64,000 nucleotides of DNA from DATEDA01 sp963789885 (GTDB lineage Bacteria > Pseudomonadota > Gammaproteobacteria > Burkholderiales > SG8-39): assembly GCA_963789885.1 (NCBI GenBank), contig CAWBNB010000013.1:1-64000 (forward strand), read 5' to 3'. Position 1 is the stretch's first letter. Each line of letters begins with the position of its first letter. This document shows, in pieces, positions 52,294-59,909 of the stretch. Position numbers and translations under genes: made by a program. The notes under the pieces were generated by a model. That model had not been told where the DNA came from and ran no database searches. It was given only the letters and a program-made list of their open reading frames with translations.

Positions 52294-52322
52294 TTGACTG
52301 GCGCTAGGGCCGCGCCTAGTAT
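52294..52322 (+). promoter_or_regulatory. sigma-70-type promoter with overlapping inverted repeat
   Basis: TTGACT at 52294-52299 and TAGTAT at 52317-52322 are separated by exactly 17 bases, close to the consensus for a housekeeping promoter, and lie upstream of the FecR gene. The spacer and -10 contain CTAGG (52304-52308) and CCTAG (52315-52319), an inverted repeat that could be an operator. This is the best promoter I can see in the window. Transcription would start near 52329 and run into the FecR, haem-HAMP and kinase genes. Confidence 0.7.
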
Positions 52323-52390
52323 CAGACGGTTCGCTCGGGGGCGAACGTTTCGGAGTCGATTTGCAGGGGTCTGGGCAGGGGGAAATCCGG

Positions 52391-53296
52391 TTGCGAGCAG
52401 GGGTAGCAGCGTGGGTCGTCGCAATGGCATGCGGCGTCGCATCGGCGGCCGAGCCGCCGGCGGTGGTCACGCTGCTCGAAGGCCAGGCGGCGCTGCTGCG
52501 CGGCACCGTGCGCTACGCGCTCGCCGAGGGCGTGCGCCTGCAGACCGGCGACATCGTCGAACTGGGCGAGAAGGGCGCCGCGGAGATGGAGTTCGCGGAC
52601 CGCTGCATCCTCAGCCTCGGGCCGAAGGCGCATTTGTACATCGGGGCGCTCGTCCCGCGCGGCGCGAAGGCGGGCGGCATCTCGGATCTGTACCTCATGC
52701 AGGGCTGGGCGAAGCTCTCTTCCGGTAAGGCGGCCGCACCGCTGCGGATCACGACGCCGGTGTTCGGTCTCGGCACCGCGGACGCGACCGCGGTGATCCA
52801 CGTCGCCGATGGCGAAGGTGCGATGTTCGTCGAGGTGGGTGACGTACGCGTCGTGGAGGGCTTCGTCAAGGCGTCGCCCACGAGCCCGGTGCGGATGCGC
52901 GGCGGCGAGTTCTTCAGCCGCAAGGTCGACCAACGAATTACCGTCGCCCCGCGCCCGGCGCCGACCTTCGTCGCGTCCATGCCGAAGGCGTACATGGACA
53001 ACCTGCCCTCGCGGCTCGGCAAGTACAAGGACCGGGAGGCGACCCCGCGCGCGACGGGCGATCTCGCCTACGCCGACGTCGAGATGTGGCTCAAGGCACC
53101 GCTCGAGATCCGGCGGCCGATCATGCAGCGCTTCATACCGAAGGCAAACGATCCGGCCTTCCGCAAAGCGCTGGTCGCGAATCTCAGGTCCCACCCGGAG
53201 TGGGACCCCATCCTCTTCCCCGAGAAGTACAAGCCGAAGCCGCCGCCCGAGGAGGCGACGGTGCAGGACGCGGGGACGCGGCGCCCTTCGAACTGA
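52391..53296 (+). CDS. FecR-domain exported protein
   Basis: About 301 residues. The signal peptide RAGVAAWVVAMACGVASA is read from a TTG at 52391 preceded by GGGGGAAA (a TTG at 52361 is a longer option). The mature protein has a FecR-type beta domain: VVTLLEGQAALLRG, VRLQTGDIVELGEKGAAEMEFADRC, LYLMQGWAKLS, VFGLGTADATAVIHVADGEGAMFVEVG. The C-terminal part (RRPIMQRFIPKANDPAF and HPEWDPILFPEKY) is outside the FecR fold and is unfamiliar. It has no transmembrane helix after the signal, so it is periplasmic. First gene of the haem-sensor and kinase operon. Confidence 0.82.
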   Translation: MRAGVAAWVVAMACGVASAAEPPAVVTLLEGQAALLRGTVRYALAEGVRLQTGDIVELGEKGAAEMEFADRCILSLGPKAHLYIGALVPRGAKAGGISDLYLMQGWAKLSSGKAAAPLRITTPVFGLGTADATAVIHVADGEGAMFVEVGDVRVVEGFVKASPTSPVRMRGGEFFSRKVDQRITVAPRPAPTFVASMPKAYMDNLPSRLGKYKDREATPRATGDLAYADVEMWLKAPLEIRRPIMQRFIPKANDPAFRKALVANLRSHPEWDPILFPEKYKPKPPPEEATVQDAGTRRPSN

Positions 53297-53323
53297 CCAC
53301 GTGAGCGGACCCGGGAGGCAGCA

Positions 53324-54196
53324 GTGAAACTGATTCTCAAGTTCAACATCGTCTTCATCGCGATCTTCCTGATCGGGCTCGGTGCCGCGGGGTACGTCTC
53401 GAACCAGCTGCTCCAGAACAACGCGCGGGAGGAGATCCTGCAGAACGCGCGCCTCGTGATGGAGGCCTCGCTCGCGACGCGCGCGTACACCTCCAGCCAG
53501 ATCCGCCCGCTGCTCGAGACGCAGATGAAGTACGCGTTCCTGCCGCAGTCGGTGCCGTCGTACTCGGCGACCGAGGTGCTGGGCGGGCTGCGCAAGAAGT
53601 TCCCCGAGTACTCCTACAAGGAGGCCGCGCTCAACCCGACCAACCCGCGCGACCGCGCGGTCGAGTGGGAGACCGACATCATCAATCAGTTCCGCTCCAA
53701 CCCCGAGCGCGGCGAGATCATCGGCGAGCGTGACACACCGACCGGCCGCACGCTCTACATCGCGCGCCCGTTCCAGATCAAGGATCCGGGCTGCCTGCCC
53801 TGCCACAGCACGGTGGAGGCGGCGCCGAAGACGATGGTCGACCGCTACGGGCCGGCGAACGGCTTCGGCTGGCAGCTGAACGAGGTCATCGGCGCGCAGG
53901 TCGTATCGGTGCCCACCGACGTGCCGATCCAGCGCGCCCAGGCGGCGTACCGGACCTTCATGGTGTCGCTCACCGCGGTGTTCCTCTTCATCGGCATCGC
54001 GCTGAATCTCATGCTGCTCATCATGGTGATCCGGCCGGTGACGAAGCTCTCGAAGCTCGCCGACCAGGTGAGCATGGGCCAGATGGACGTCCCGGACTTC
54101 CGCGTCGCGGGCAGGGACGAGATCGGCACGCTCACCGAGTCGTTCAACCGGATGAAGAAGTCGCTCATCCAGGCGATGAAGATGCTCGAGGACTGA
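53324..54196 (+). CDS. haem-c-binding (Tll0287/DUF3365-like) HAMP sensor
   Basis: A 290-residue membrane sensor. One helix (residues 4-23) is followed by a periplasmic domain of the Tll0287/DUF3365 type with a c-type haem motif CLPCHS (Cys157, Cys160, His161). A second helix lies at about 208-232, then a HAMP domain (IRPVTKLSKLADQVSMGQMDVPDF to EIGTLTESFNRM). There is no kinase or methyl-accepting domain, so the HAMP signal must pass to another protein; the Ser/Thr kinase encoded 6 bases downstream is the natural candidate. This suggests haem-bound redox or gas sensing. 27 bases after the FecR stop. Confidence 0.88.
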   Translation: MKLILKFNIVFIAIFLIGLGAAGYVSNQLLQNNAREEILQNARLVMEASLATRAYTSSQIRPLLETQMKYAFLPQSVPSYSATEVLGGLRKKFPEYSYKEAALNPTNPRDRAVEWETDIINQFRSNPERGEIIGERDTPTGRTLYIARPFQIKDPGCLPCHSTVEAAPKTMVDRYGPANGFGWQLNEVIGAQVVSVPTDVPIQRAQAAYRTFMVSLTAVFLFIGIALNLMLLIMVIRPVTKLSKLADQVSMGQMDVPDFRVAGRDEIGTLTESFNRMKKSLIQAMKMLED

Positions 54197-54202
54197 AGCA
54201 CG

Positions 54203-55660
54203 ATGGCGACAGTAGACCGGCTCGGCAAGTATGAAGTCACCGAAGTGCTCGGCAAGGGCGCCATGGGCGTGGTCTACAAGGCGTTCGACCCCAATATCCG
54301 CCGTACCGTCGCGATCAAAACGATCCGGAAGGAACTGATCGAGGACGACCGCGGCCACTCGCTGCTCGCGCGGTTCAAGAACGAGGCCCAGGCCGCGGGC
54401 CGCTTGTCGCATCCGGGCATCGTCGGCGTGCACGAGTACGGCGAGGAAGGCGACCTCGCCTACATCGCGATGGAGTACGTGCAGGGGAACTCGCTCCGCG
54501 AGTACTTCAACCGCGGCACGCGCTTCGAGACCCGTGACGTGGTCAGCGTCACCGCGCAGCTCCTGGACGCCCTCGCATACGCGCACGAACAGGGCGTCTG
54601 GCACCGCGACATCAAGCCGGCGAACCTGATCATCATGACCAACGGCCGGCTGAAGATCGCCGACTTCGGCATCGCCCGCATCGACTCGTCGAACCTGACG
54701 CAGATCGGCGCGGTGATGGGGACGCCGGGCTACATGGCGCCGGAGCAGTACGCCGGCACCGACGTCGACTGGCGCGCCGACATCTTCGCCTCGGGCGTCG
54801 TGCTGTACCAGCTCCTGTGCGGCGTGAAGCCGTTCGCCGGCTCGACCGAGGCGGTCGCGTACAAGGTCTGCTACGAGACGCCGCCGATGCCGTCGCAGGT
54901 CGACATCGAGCGCGCGCCCACCGCGTACGACGCGGTCGTCGCGCGTGCGATCGAGAAGAAGCCGGCGAAGCGTTTCCAGAACGCGAACGAGTTCCGTTCC
55001 GCCCTGCTCGACGCTTACGCGGCGCCGGTCAGCCCGACGGTCTCCGAGGAGACGATCATCACCGAGATCGTCGCGACGACGATCCGGATCGAGCCCACTA
55101 GCCCGTCGCACGCGTCGCAGCCGCGCACCGACGCGAGCTCGCCTTCGGGTTCGAGCGCGGGGGCAAAGACCACGCAGCCGCCGCCCGGCTGGGACCCAGC
55201 GGTGCTGAAGGCGATCGAAGGGCATCTCGCGCGCTTCGTCGGGCCGGTCGCGAAGGTGATGCTCAAGCGCGCCGCGCTGCAAACGACCGATGTCGACTCG
55301 GTCTACGGCATCCTCGGCGAGCAGCTGACCGGCGCCGAGGAGCAGAAGGCGTTCCTCGCCACGCGCGCGAAGCTCCCGGGTGCACCGCCGCCCAAGCCGC
55401 TCGCGAGCACGCGCACGGTCGCGATGGAAGCCGGCACGATGCTCGCGGCGAAGGCCGCCGGCGCACCGCTCACCGCCGACATGATCGCGATCGCGACGCG
55501 CAAGCTCACCGAGTACGTTGGCCCGATCGCCAAGGTGATCGTGAAGAAAGCTGCCGGCCAGGCATCGACGTCGCGGCAGTTCTACCTGCTGCTCGCCGAC
55601 AGCCTGACGAGCGAAGCCGAGCGCGCCAAGTTCCTCGACGAGCTCGGCGCCGGGCAGTAG
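54203..55660 (+). CDS. Ser/Thr protein kinase (PknB-like) with two C-terminal repeats
   Basis: A 485-residue kinase. The domain occupies about 10-270: glycine loop LGKGAMG (17-23), Lys39 in VAIKTI, catalytic HRDIKPAN (134-141), DFGIARI (154-160) and GTPGYMAPEQ (173-182), so it should be active. After a Ser/Thr/Pro-rich linker there are two copies of a helical module: GHLARFVGPVAKVMLKRAALQTTD and, later, RKLTEYVGPIAKVIVKKAAGQAST. No membrane helix is present, so it is cytoplasmic and could read the HAMP sensor directly. FHA-cyclase is the obvious phospho-target (inference). Confidence 0.93.
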   Translation: MATVDRLGKYEVTEVLGKGAMGVVYKAFDPNIRRTVAIKTIRKELIEDDRGHSLLARFKNEAQAAGRLSHPGIVGVHEYGEEGDLAYIAMEYVQGNSLREYFNRGTRFETRDVVSVTAQLLDALAYAHEQGVWHRDIKPANLIIMTNGRLKIADFGIARIDSSNLTQIGAVMGTPGYMAPEQYAGTDVDWRADIFASGVVLYQLLCGVKPFAGSTEAVAYKVCYETPPMPSQVDIERAPTAYDAVVARAIEKKPAKRFQNANEFRSALLDAYAAPVSPTVSEETIITEIVATTIRIEPTSPSHASQPRTDASSPSGSSAGAKTTQPPPGWDPAVLKAIEGHLARFVGPVAKVMLKRAALQTTDVDSVYGILGEQLTGAEEQKAFLATRAKLPGAPPPKPLASTRTVAMEAGTMLAAKAAGAPLTADMIAIATRKLTEYVGPIAKVIVKKAAGQASTSRQFYLLLADSLTSEAERAKFLDELGAGQ

Positions 55661-55696
55661 CGCCCGCCCGGGCCGTCCGCCCACTCCAAAAAGCAA

Positions 55697-55731
55697 CCGG
55701 CCGGCGCCGCGGATTCCGCGGGGCCGGCCGG
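55697..55731. terminator. intrinsic terminator of the SWIB-domain gene
   Basis: A 17-base inverted repeat (CCGGCCGGCGCCGCGGA against TCCGCGGGGCCGGCCGG, one mismatch) with a one-base centre. On the minus strand the stem is followed by TTGCTTTTTGG, so it ends the SWIB gene transcript, whose stop is at 55750. It also lies just after the kinase stop (55660) and may serve both operons. Confidence 0.75.
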
Positions 55732-55749
55732 CGTGCAGATCGTGAGCGG

Positions 55750-56085
55750 CTACTTGAGGTGCTTGTTGACGAGCTTCGTCATCTCGAACATCGAGACCTG
55801 ACGCTTGCCGCCGAAGATCTCGCGCAGCTTCTCGTCCGCGTTGATCATCCGCCGGTTGATCGCGTCCTGGAGCTTGTTCTTCTTGATGTAACCCCAGATC
55901 CTCTTGGTGATCTCGGTGCGCGCCTGCGCGATCGGCCCCACCACCGCGGCGAGCGCGGCGCTCGGGGTCATCGGCTTCATGAACGCGGGATTGGGTTTGC
56001 GCTTCGCGCCGGATTTCTTCTTGGCCGGCCGGCGTACCGCGGACTTCTTCGCAGCCTTCTTCGTGGACTTCTTCTTCGTCGCCAT
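55750..56085 (-). CDS. histone H1-like SWIB/MDM2-domain protein
   Basis: An 111-residue protein. The N-terminal 35 residues are Lys/Ala-rich (KKKSTKKAAKKSAVRRPAKKKSG), like eukaryotic H1 tails and the Hc1/BpH-type bacterial proteins. The rest is a SWIB domain: KPMTPSAALAAVVG, EITKRIWGYIKKNKLQD, INADEKLREIFGGKRQVSMFEMTKLVNKHLK. SWIB-bearing small proteins occur in Chlamydiae and many betaproteobacteria and are thought to act in DNA condensation. The ATG at 56083-56085 has GGAGG upstream. Monocistronic and probably well expressed. Confidence 0.9.
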   Translation of the reverse strand: MATKKKSTKKAAKKSAVRRPAKKKSGAKRKPNPAFMKPMTPSAALAAVVGPIAQARTEITKRIWGYIKKNKLQDAINRRMINADEKLREIFGGKRQVSMFEMTKLVNKHLK

Positions 56086-56328
56086 CGTTAAACCTCCACT
56101 AGCGTCTGTATCTTGGTCGTGTGAGTGTCGCAGCAACTATGCAACTATGCATCAATGCATCACCGCCCTCGGAAGCGCGGCTGGCGACGAGAGAATGCCC
56201 CAAGCGCCGGGGCTCGTGCAAGCGTTTTTTTCGAGTGGCGGCTCGTTTTTTTCCCTCTGTAGCGCCGCCCCGCCCGCCGGGCGGCGCGCGTGTATGCTCG
56301 CGGCATCAAGCGACTCGGAGGACGCCCG

Positions 56329-56958
56329 ATGAGAACGCGTGTTCGCCACTGGACTTGCGCGGGGGTGCTTGCCGCCGCCGCACTCGCCGCGCTGCCCGCC
56401 GCGGCGCAAGCGCCCGCTTCGCCGCCGCAACAGGCGGTTGCGACCTTCGCCGGCGGCTGCTTCTGGTGCATGGAGCCCCCGTACGACAAGCTGCCCGGGG
56501 TGATCTCGACCACCTCGGGCTACATGGGCGGGACGAAGCGCAACCCCACCTACGAGGAGGTCTCGAGCGGCCGGACCGGGCACGCGGAAGTGGTGCAGGT
56601 CGTCTACGACCCGTCGAAGGTGACCTACGAGAGGCTGCTCGAGGTGTTCTGGCTGAACATCGACCCGACCGTGCAGGACCGCCAGTTCTGCGACGTCGGC
56701 TCGCAGTACCGGACCGCCATCTTCTACCACTCCGCCGAGCAGAAGCGGCTGGCGGAGGCCTCGAAGGCGGCGGTGGAAAAGTCCAAACCGTTCAAGCAAC
56801 CGATCGTCACGCCGGTCGAGCAGGCGGGCGACTTCTGGCCCGCGGAGGACTATCACCAGGATTTCTATAAGAAGAATCCGGTGCGCTACAAGTACTACCG
56901 GACGGGGTGCGGCAGAGACGCCCGCCTGAAGGAGCTCTGGGGCAAGTCGGGCGAATAG
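56329..56958 (+). CDS. msrA: peptide methionine sulfoxide reductase MsrA, exported form
   Basis: A 209-residue enzyme with a signal peptide (VLAAAALAALPAAAQA). The catalytic Cys44 is in AGGCFWC, and Cys47 of the same motif may assist recycling. SGYMGGTKRNPTYEEVSSG and GQ-type VGSQYRTAIFYH match MsrA. It reduces methionine S-sulfoxide in proteins; the signal places it in the periplasm, unlike the common cytoplasmic form. CGGAGGACG precedes the ATG. The window shows no msrB or electron-donating membrane partner next to it. Cys near the C-terminus (YRTGCGRD) would be the resolving residue. Confidence 0.92.
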   Translation: MRTRVRHWTCAGVLAAAALAALPAAAQAPASPPQQAVATFAGGCFWCMEPPYDKLPGVISTTSGYMGGTKRNPTYEEVSSGRTGHAEVVQVVYDPSKVTYERLLEVFWLNIDPTVQDRQFCDVGSQYRTAIFYHSAEQKRLAEASKAAVEKSKPFKQPIVTPVEQAGDFWPAEDYHQDFYKKNPVRYKYYRTGCGRDARLKELWGKSGE

Positions 56959-56973
56959 GGAGTCGTCACGATG

Positions 56974-57007
56974 CGAGGGGGCGACGCCGCTTCGCGGCGC
57001 CCCCTCG
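56974..57007. terminator. GC-rich hairpin after msrA
   Basis: CGAGGGGGCG and its complement CGCCCCCTCG form a ten-base stem around a 14-base inner segment that folds further (CCGC-TTCG-CGG type loop). It lies 16 bases after the msrA stop and ahead of ada. There is no clear U-tract, so it may act as a weak terminator or simply as a 3' stabilising structure. Confidence 0.5.
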
Positions 57008-57143
57008 TGCTCCCCGAAGCCAGGACAGCGATGCTTCGCATCGGTCTCTCCATGGCGGAATTTGAGCGCAACCTCCGGATGGCGGGCCGGCGGGCGGGGG
57101 CCTTAGAGTGCGCCCATCGCCAACCCGACGGATACAGCGCCCG

Positions 57144-58265
57144 ATGAACCTCGCAGACTCTCCGCTCCTCGACGCCGCGCGCTGGCGCGCGGTGACCGCT
57201 CGCGATGCCGCCGCCGACGGCACGTTCGTCTACGCCGTGAAAACGACCGGCGTCTTCTGCCGACCGACCTGCCCGTCGCGGCGACCGAAGCCGGAGAACG
57301 TGCTGTTCTTCGACGGCGCGGCCGCCGCGGCCCGCCAGGGCTTCCGGCCCTGCCTGCGCTGCCACCCCGAGCGCCCCGCGTCGCCACGCGACGACGCGCA
57401 GGATCGCATTCGCGCGGCGATCCGCGCGATCGAGGCGGCGGACTCGCCGCCGACGCTCGCCACGCTCGCCCGCGCCGCGGGCTTGAGCCGCTTTCACTTC
57501 CAGCGCCTGTTTAAGCGCACGGTCGGGATCTCGCCGCGCGAGTACCACGCCGCGTGCCGGCGCGATCGCCTGCAGCGCGCGCTGCACGCGGGCGAGTCGG
57601 TGGACGCTGCGGTCTACGGCGCCGGGTACGGGTCTCCCAGCCGCGTGTACGAGCACGCGCGGCGCCTCCTCGGGATGTCGCCCGCGACCTACCGGAACGG
57701 CGCCGCGGGGGAGCACATTCGTCACGCGCTCGCCCGCTCGTCGCTCGGCTGGGTCGGCATCGCGGCGACGGCGCGCGGGGTCTGCGCGATCGAAATCGCG
57801 GCGACGCGCGAAGCCGCCGCGCGCGCGCTCTCCGGCCGCTTTCCGCAGATCGAGCGGGACGGTAGCGCCGGCGAACTCGAACGCTGGCTTGCCGCCGCGG
57901 TCGCGTTCGTCGAGCAGCCGCGCGCGCCCCTCAGCCTGCCGCTCGACGTCCGCGGTACCGCGTTCCAGCAGCGCGTGTGGCGCGCCCTCCAGGCAACCGC
58001 GCCGGGCGAGACGCTCAGCTACGGCGCGCTCGCACGCAAGGTTGGTGTGCCGGACGGCGCCCGCGCGGTCGCGCGCGCGTGCGCGACGAATCCGGTGCCG
58101 CTCGCGATCCCCTGCCATCGCGTCGTGCCGGCCGACGGCACCACCGGCGGCTATCGCTTCGGTGTTGGGCGGAAGCGCGCGCTGCTCGAGCGGGAACGGG
58201 CGGCGGCGGCAAGAAAGACCGGGCGCGCGCGGGTCCGAAGCGGGTCCCGCAGTGCGGCCGGCTGA
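57144..58265 (+). CDS. ada: Ada: methylphosphotriester repair, AraC activator and O6-alkylguanine methyltransferase
   Basis: A 373-residue full-length Ada. The N-terminal zinc domain has Cys in FCRPTCPSRRPKPENV and PCLRCHPE, where the first Cys is the methyl acceptor that switches the protein to an activator. An AraC-type helix-turn-helix follows (LATLARAAGLSRFHFQRLFKRTVGISPREYH). The C-terminal transferase has IPCHRVVP with the acceptor Cys and FRQ-like FQQRVWRALQATAPGETLSYG. It repairs alkylated DNA and induces its own gene and others. Start ATG at 57144 begins before the conserved domain. It overlaps the next gene, an EamA transporter, by 14 bases, so they may be co-induced by alkylation. 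Confidence 0.95.
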   Translation: MNLADSPLLDAARWRAVTARDAAADGTFVYAVKTTGVFCRPTCPSRRPKPENVLFFDGAAAAARQGFRPCLRCHPERPASPRDDAQDRIRAAIRAIEAADSPPTLATLARAAGLSRFHFQRLFKRTVGISPREYHAACRRDRLQRALHAGESVDAAVYGAGYGSPSRVYEHARRLLGMSPATYRNGAAGEHIRHALARSSLGWVGIAATARGVCAIEIAATREAAARALSGRFPQIERDGSAGELERWLAAAVAFVEQPRAPLSLPLDVRGTAFQQRVWRALQATAPGETLSYGALARKVGVPDGARAVARACATNPVPLAIPCHRVVPADGTTGGYRFGVGRKRALLERERAAAARKTGRARVRSGSRSAAG

Positions 58266-59160
58266 CGTCGCGCGCCTCGTCGCCCTCGCGGCGATCTGGG
58301 GCGGTTCGTTCATCTTCATCCGCATCGCCGTCATCCCGCTCGGCCCGATCGCAGCCGCCGACCTGCGCGTCGCGCTCGCCAGCGTCACGCTGCTCGCGTG
58401 GCTGCGGTTCGCCGGGATCGATCTCCGCTGGCGCGAGCACTGGCGGTTCTATCTCGCGGTCGGCTTCGTCACTTCCGCGGCGCCGTTCGCGCTCTGGGCG
58501 TTCAGCGCGATCTACCTGCCGGCGTCGTATCTCGTGGTGCTCAACGCGACGTCGCCGCTCTTCGGTGCGCTGATCTCGGCGGTCTGGCTGCGCGAGCGCG
58601 TCACCGCGCGCGTGGCCCTCGGGCTCGCGTGCGGCGTCGCGGGCGTGGCGATGCTGGTCGGCCTCGGTCCGGTCCGCACGTCGCCCGCGATCGCCTGGGC
58701 GATCGCGGCGGGAGCACTCGCTGCGTTTTCGTACGCGGTCGCCGCCGCGTTCATGAAGCGCCGCTCGGCGGTCGTCGATGCCGCCGCGGCCGCGACCGGG
58801 AGCCAGCTCGGCGCGACCCTCATCCTCGTACCACTGCTCGCGCCGCTGCCGCCTGCCGCCTGGCCGACACCCGCCGAGTGGATGGCGGTCGTGCTCCTCG
58901 GGGTGCTTTGCACCGGCATCGCCTACCTCCTCTACTTCCGCCTGATCGCCGACGTCGGGCCGACGCGCGCGCTCACCGTGACGTTCCTCATCCCGTTCTT
59001 CGGGATGCTCTGGGGCGCGCTTTTCCTCGGCGAGGCAATCACACCGGTGATGGCGGCGGGTTGCGCGCTCGTGCTTGCCGGCACCGCGCTCATCCTGCGG
59101 CAGCCGGCGCCGGCGTCCGATCCTCGACAATCCGACCCGCTCGCTTCGCGCGCGCCTTGA
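58252..59160 (+). CDS. EamA/DMT-family transporter
   Basis: A 302-residue protein with ten helices and two EamA repeats: AAIWGGSFIFIRIAVIPLGPIAAADLR at the N-terminus and LLGVLCTGIAYLLYFRLIADVGPTRALTVTFLIPFFGMLWGALFLGEAI near the end. The start is GTG 58252, inside the end of ada. EamA carriers export amino acids, purines or other metabolites. Unlike the EamA gene at 38505 it is in one frame. Its link with ada is unusual but may be only operon chance. Confidence 0.88.
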   Translation: MRPADVARLVALAAIWGGSFIFIRIAVIPLGPIAAADLRVALASVTLLAWLRFAGIDLRWREHWRFYLAVGFVTSAAPFALWAFSAIYLPASYLVVLNATSPLFGALISAVWLRERVTARVALGLACGVAGVAMLVGLGPVRTSPAIAWAIAAGALAAFSYAVAAAFMKRRSAVVDAAAAATGSQLGATLILVPLLAPLPPAAWPTPAEWMAVVLLGVLCTGIAYLLYFRLIADVGPTRALTVTFLIPFFGMLWGALFLGEAITPVMAAGCALVLAGTALILRQPAPASDPRQSDPLASRAP

Positions 59161-59251
59161 TCTCTCAAGGCACGAACCGGGCGCCGCATGCGCCTCGACG
59201 CGGGATTCCCTCGCGCCGGAGCGCCGCGGCGCGCACGGTAGAATCGCCGCC

Positions 59252-59885
59252 ATGGACATCGCCGACCGGCGCCGCGAGTACACGCGCGAGACTCTCGACG
59301 AGGGCGCCGCCGCGTGCAATCCGTTCGACCAGTTCCGCAGCTGGTTCGACGCGGCGCTCGCCTCCGAGCTGCGCGAGCCGACCGCGGTGGCGCTCGCGAC
59401 GGTCGGCGCCGACGCCCGGCCCGTCGGCGCGCATGGTGCTGCTGAAGGGCTACGACGAGCGCGGGTTCGTCTTCTTCACCAACTATGAGAGCCGCAAGGG
59501 CCGCGAGCTCGCGGGCAATCCGCGCGCGAGCCTGCTCTTCTACTGGGCCGAGCTCGAGCGCCAGATCCGCATCGAGGGCACGATCGGGAAGGCCTCGGCC
59601 GCGGAGTCCGACGCGTACTACGCGACCCGCCCGCTCGGCGCGCGCGTCGGCGCCTGGGCGTCGCCGCAGAGCCAGCCGATCGGCAAGGCCGCGCTGATGG
59701 CGAAAGTCGCCGAGATGGGCCTGCGCCACGGGCTGAACCCGTCGCGACCGCCGCACTGGGGCGGCTACCGCCTCGCACCGGACGCCTTCGAGTTCTGGCA
59801 GGGGCGCCCGTCGCGCCTGCACGACCGCATCCGTTACCGCAGGCTCGCCGACGGCAGCTGGCAGATCGAGCGCCTCGCGCCCTAG
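59252..59885 (+). pseudogene. pdxH: pyridoxamine 5'-phosphate oxidase PdxH with one-base frameshift
   Basis: Two frames make a full-length PdxH of about 210 residues. The first (59252 to about 59420) gives MDIADRRREYTRETLDEGAA and PTAVALATVGADARP. From about 59423 the second reads SARMVLLKGYDERGFVFFTNYESRKG with FMN-binding residues, then IRIEGTIGK, SPQSQPIG, and the closing NPSRPPHWGGYRLAPD and RIRYRR substrate-side motifs. A run of three C at 59420-59422, where two would keep the frame, explains the break. PdxH makes PLP and is usually important, so a sequence error is more likely than loss. TAGAAT at 59239-59244 is a possible -10. Confidence 0.8.
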
Positions 59886-59909
59886 GGCCGCGGACGCGCG
59901 CGAGGGCAC

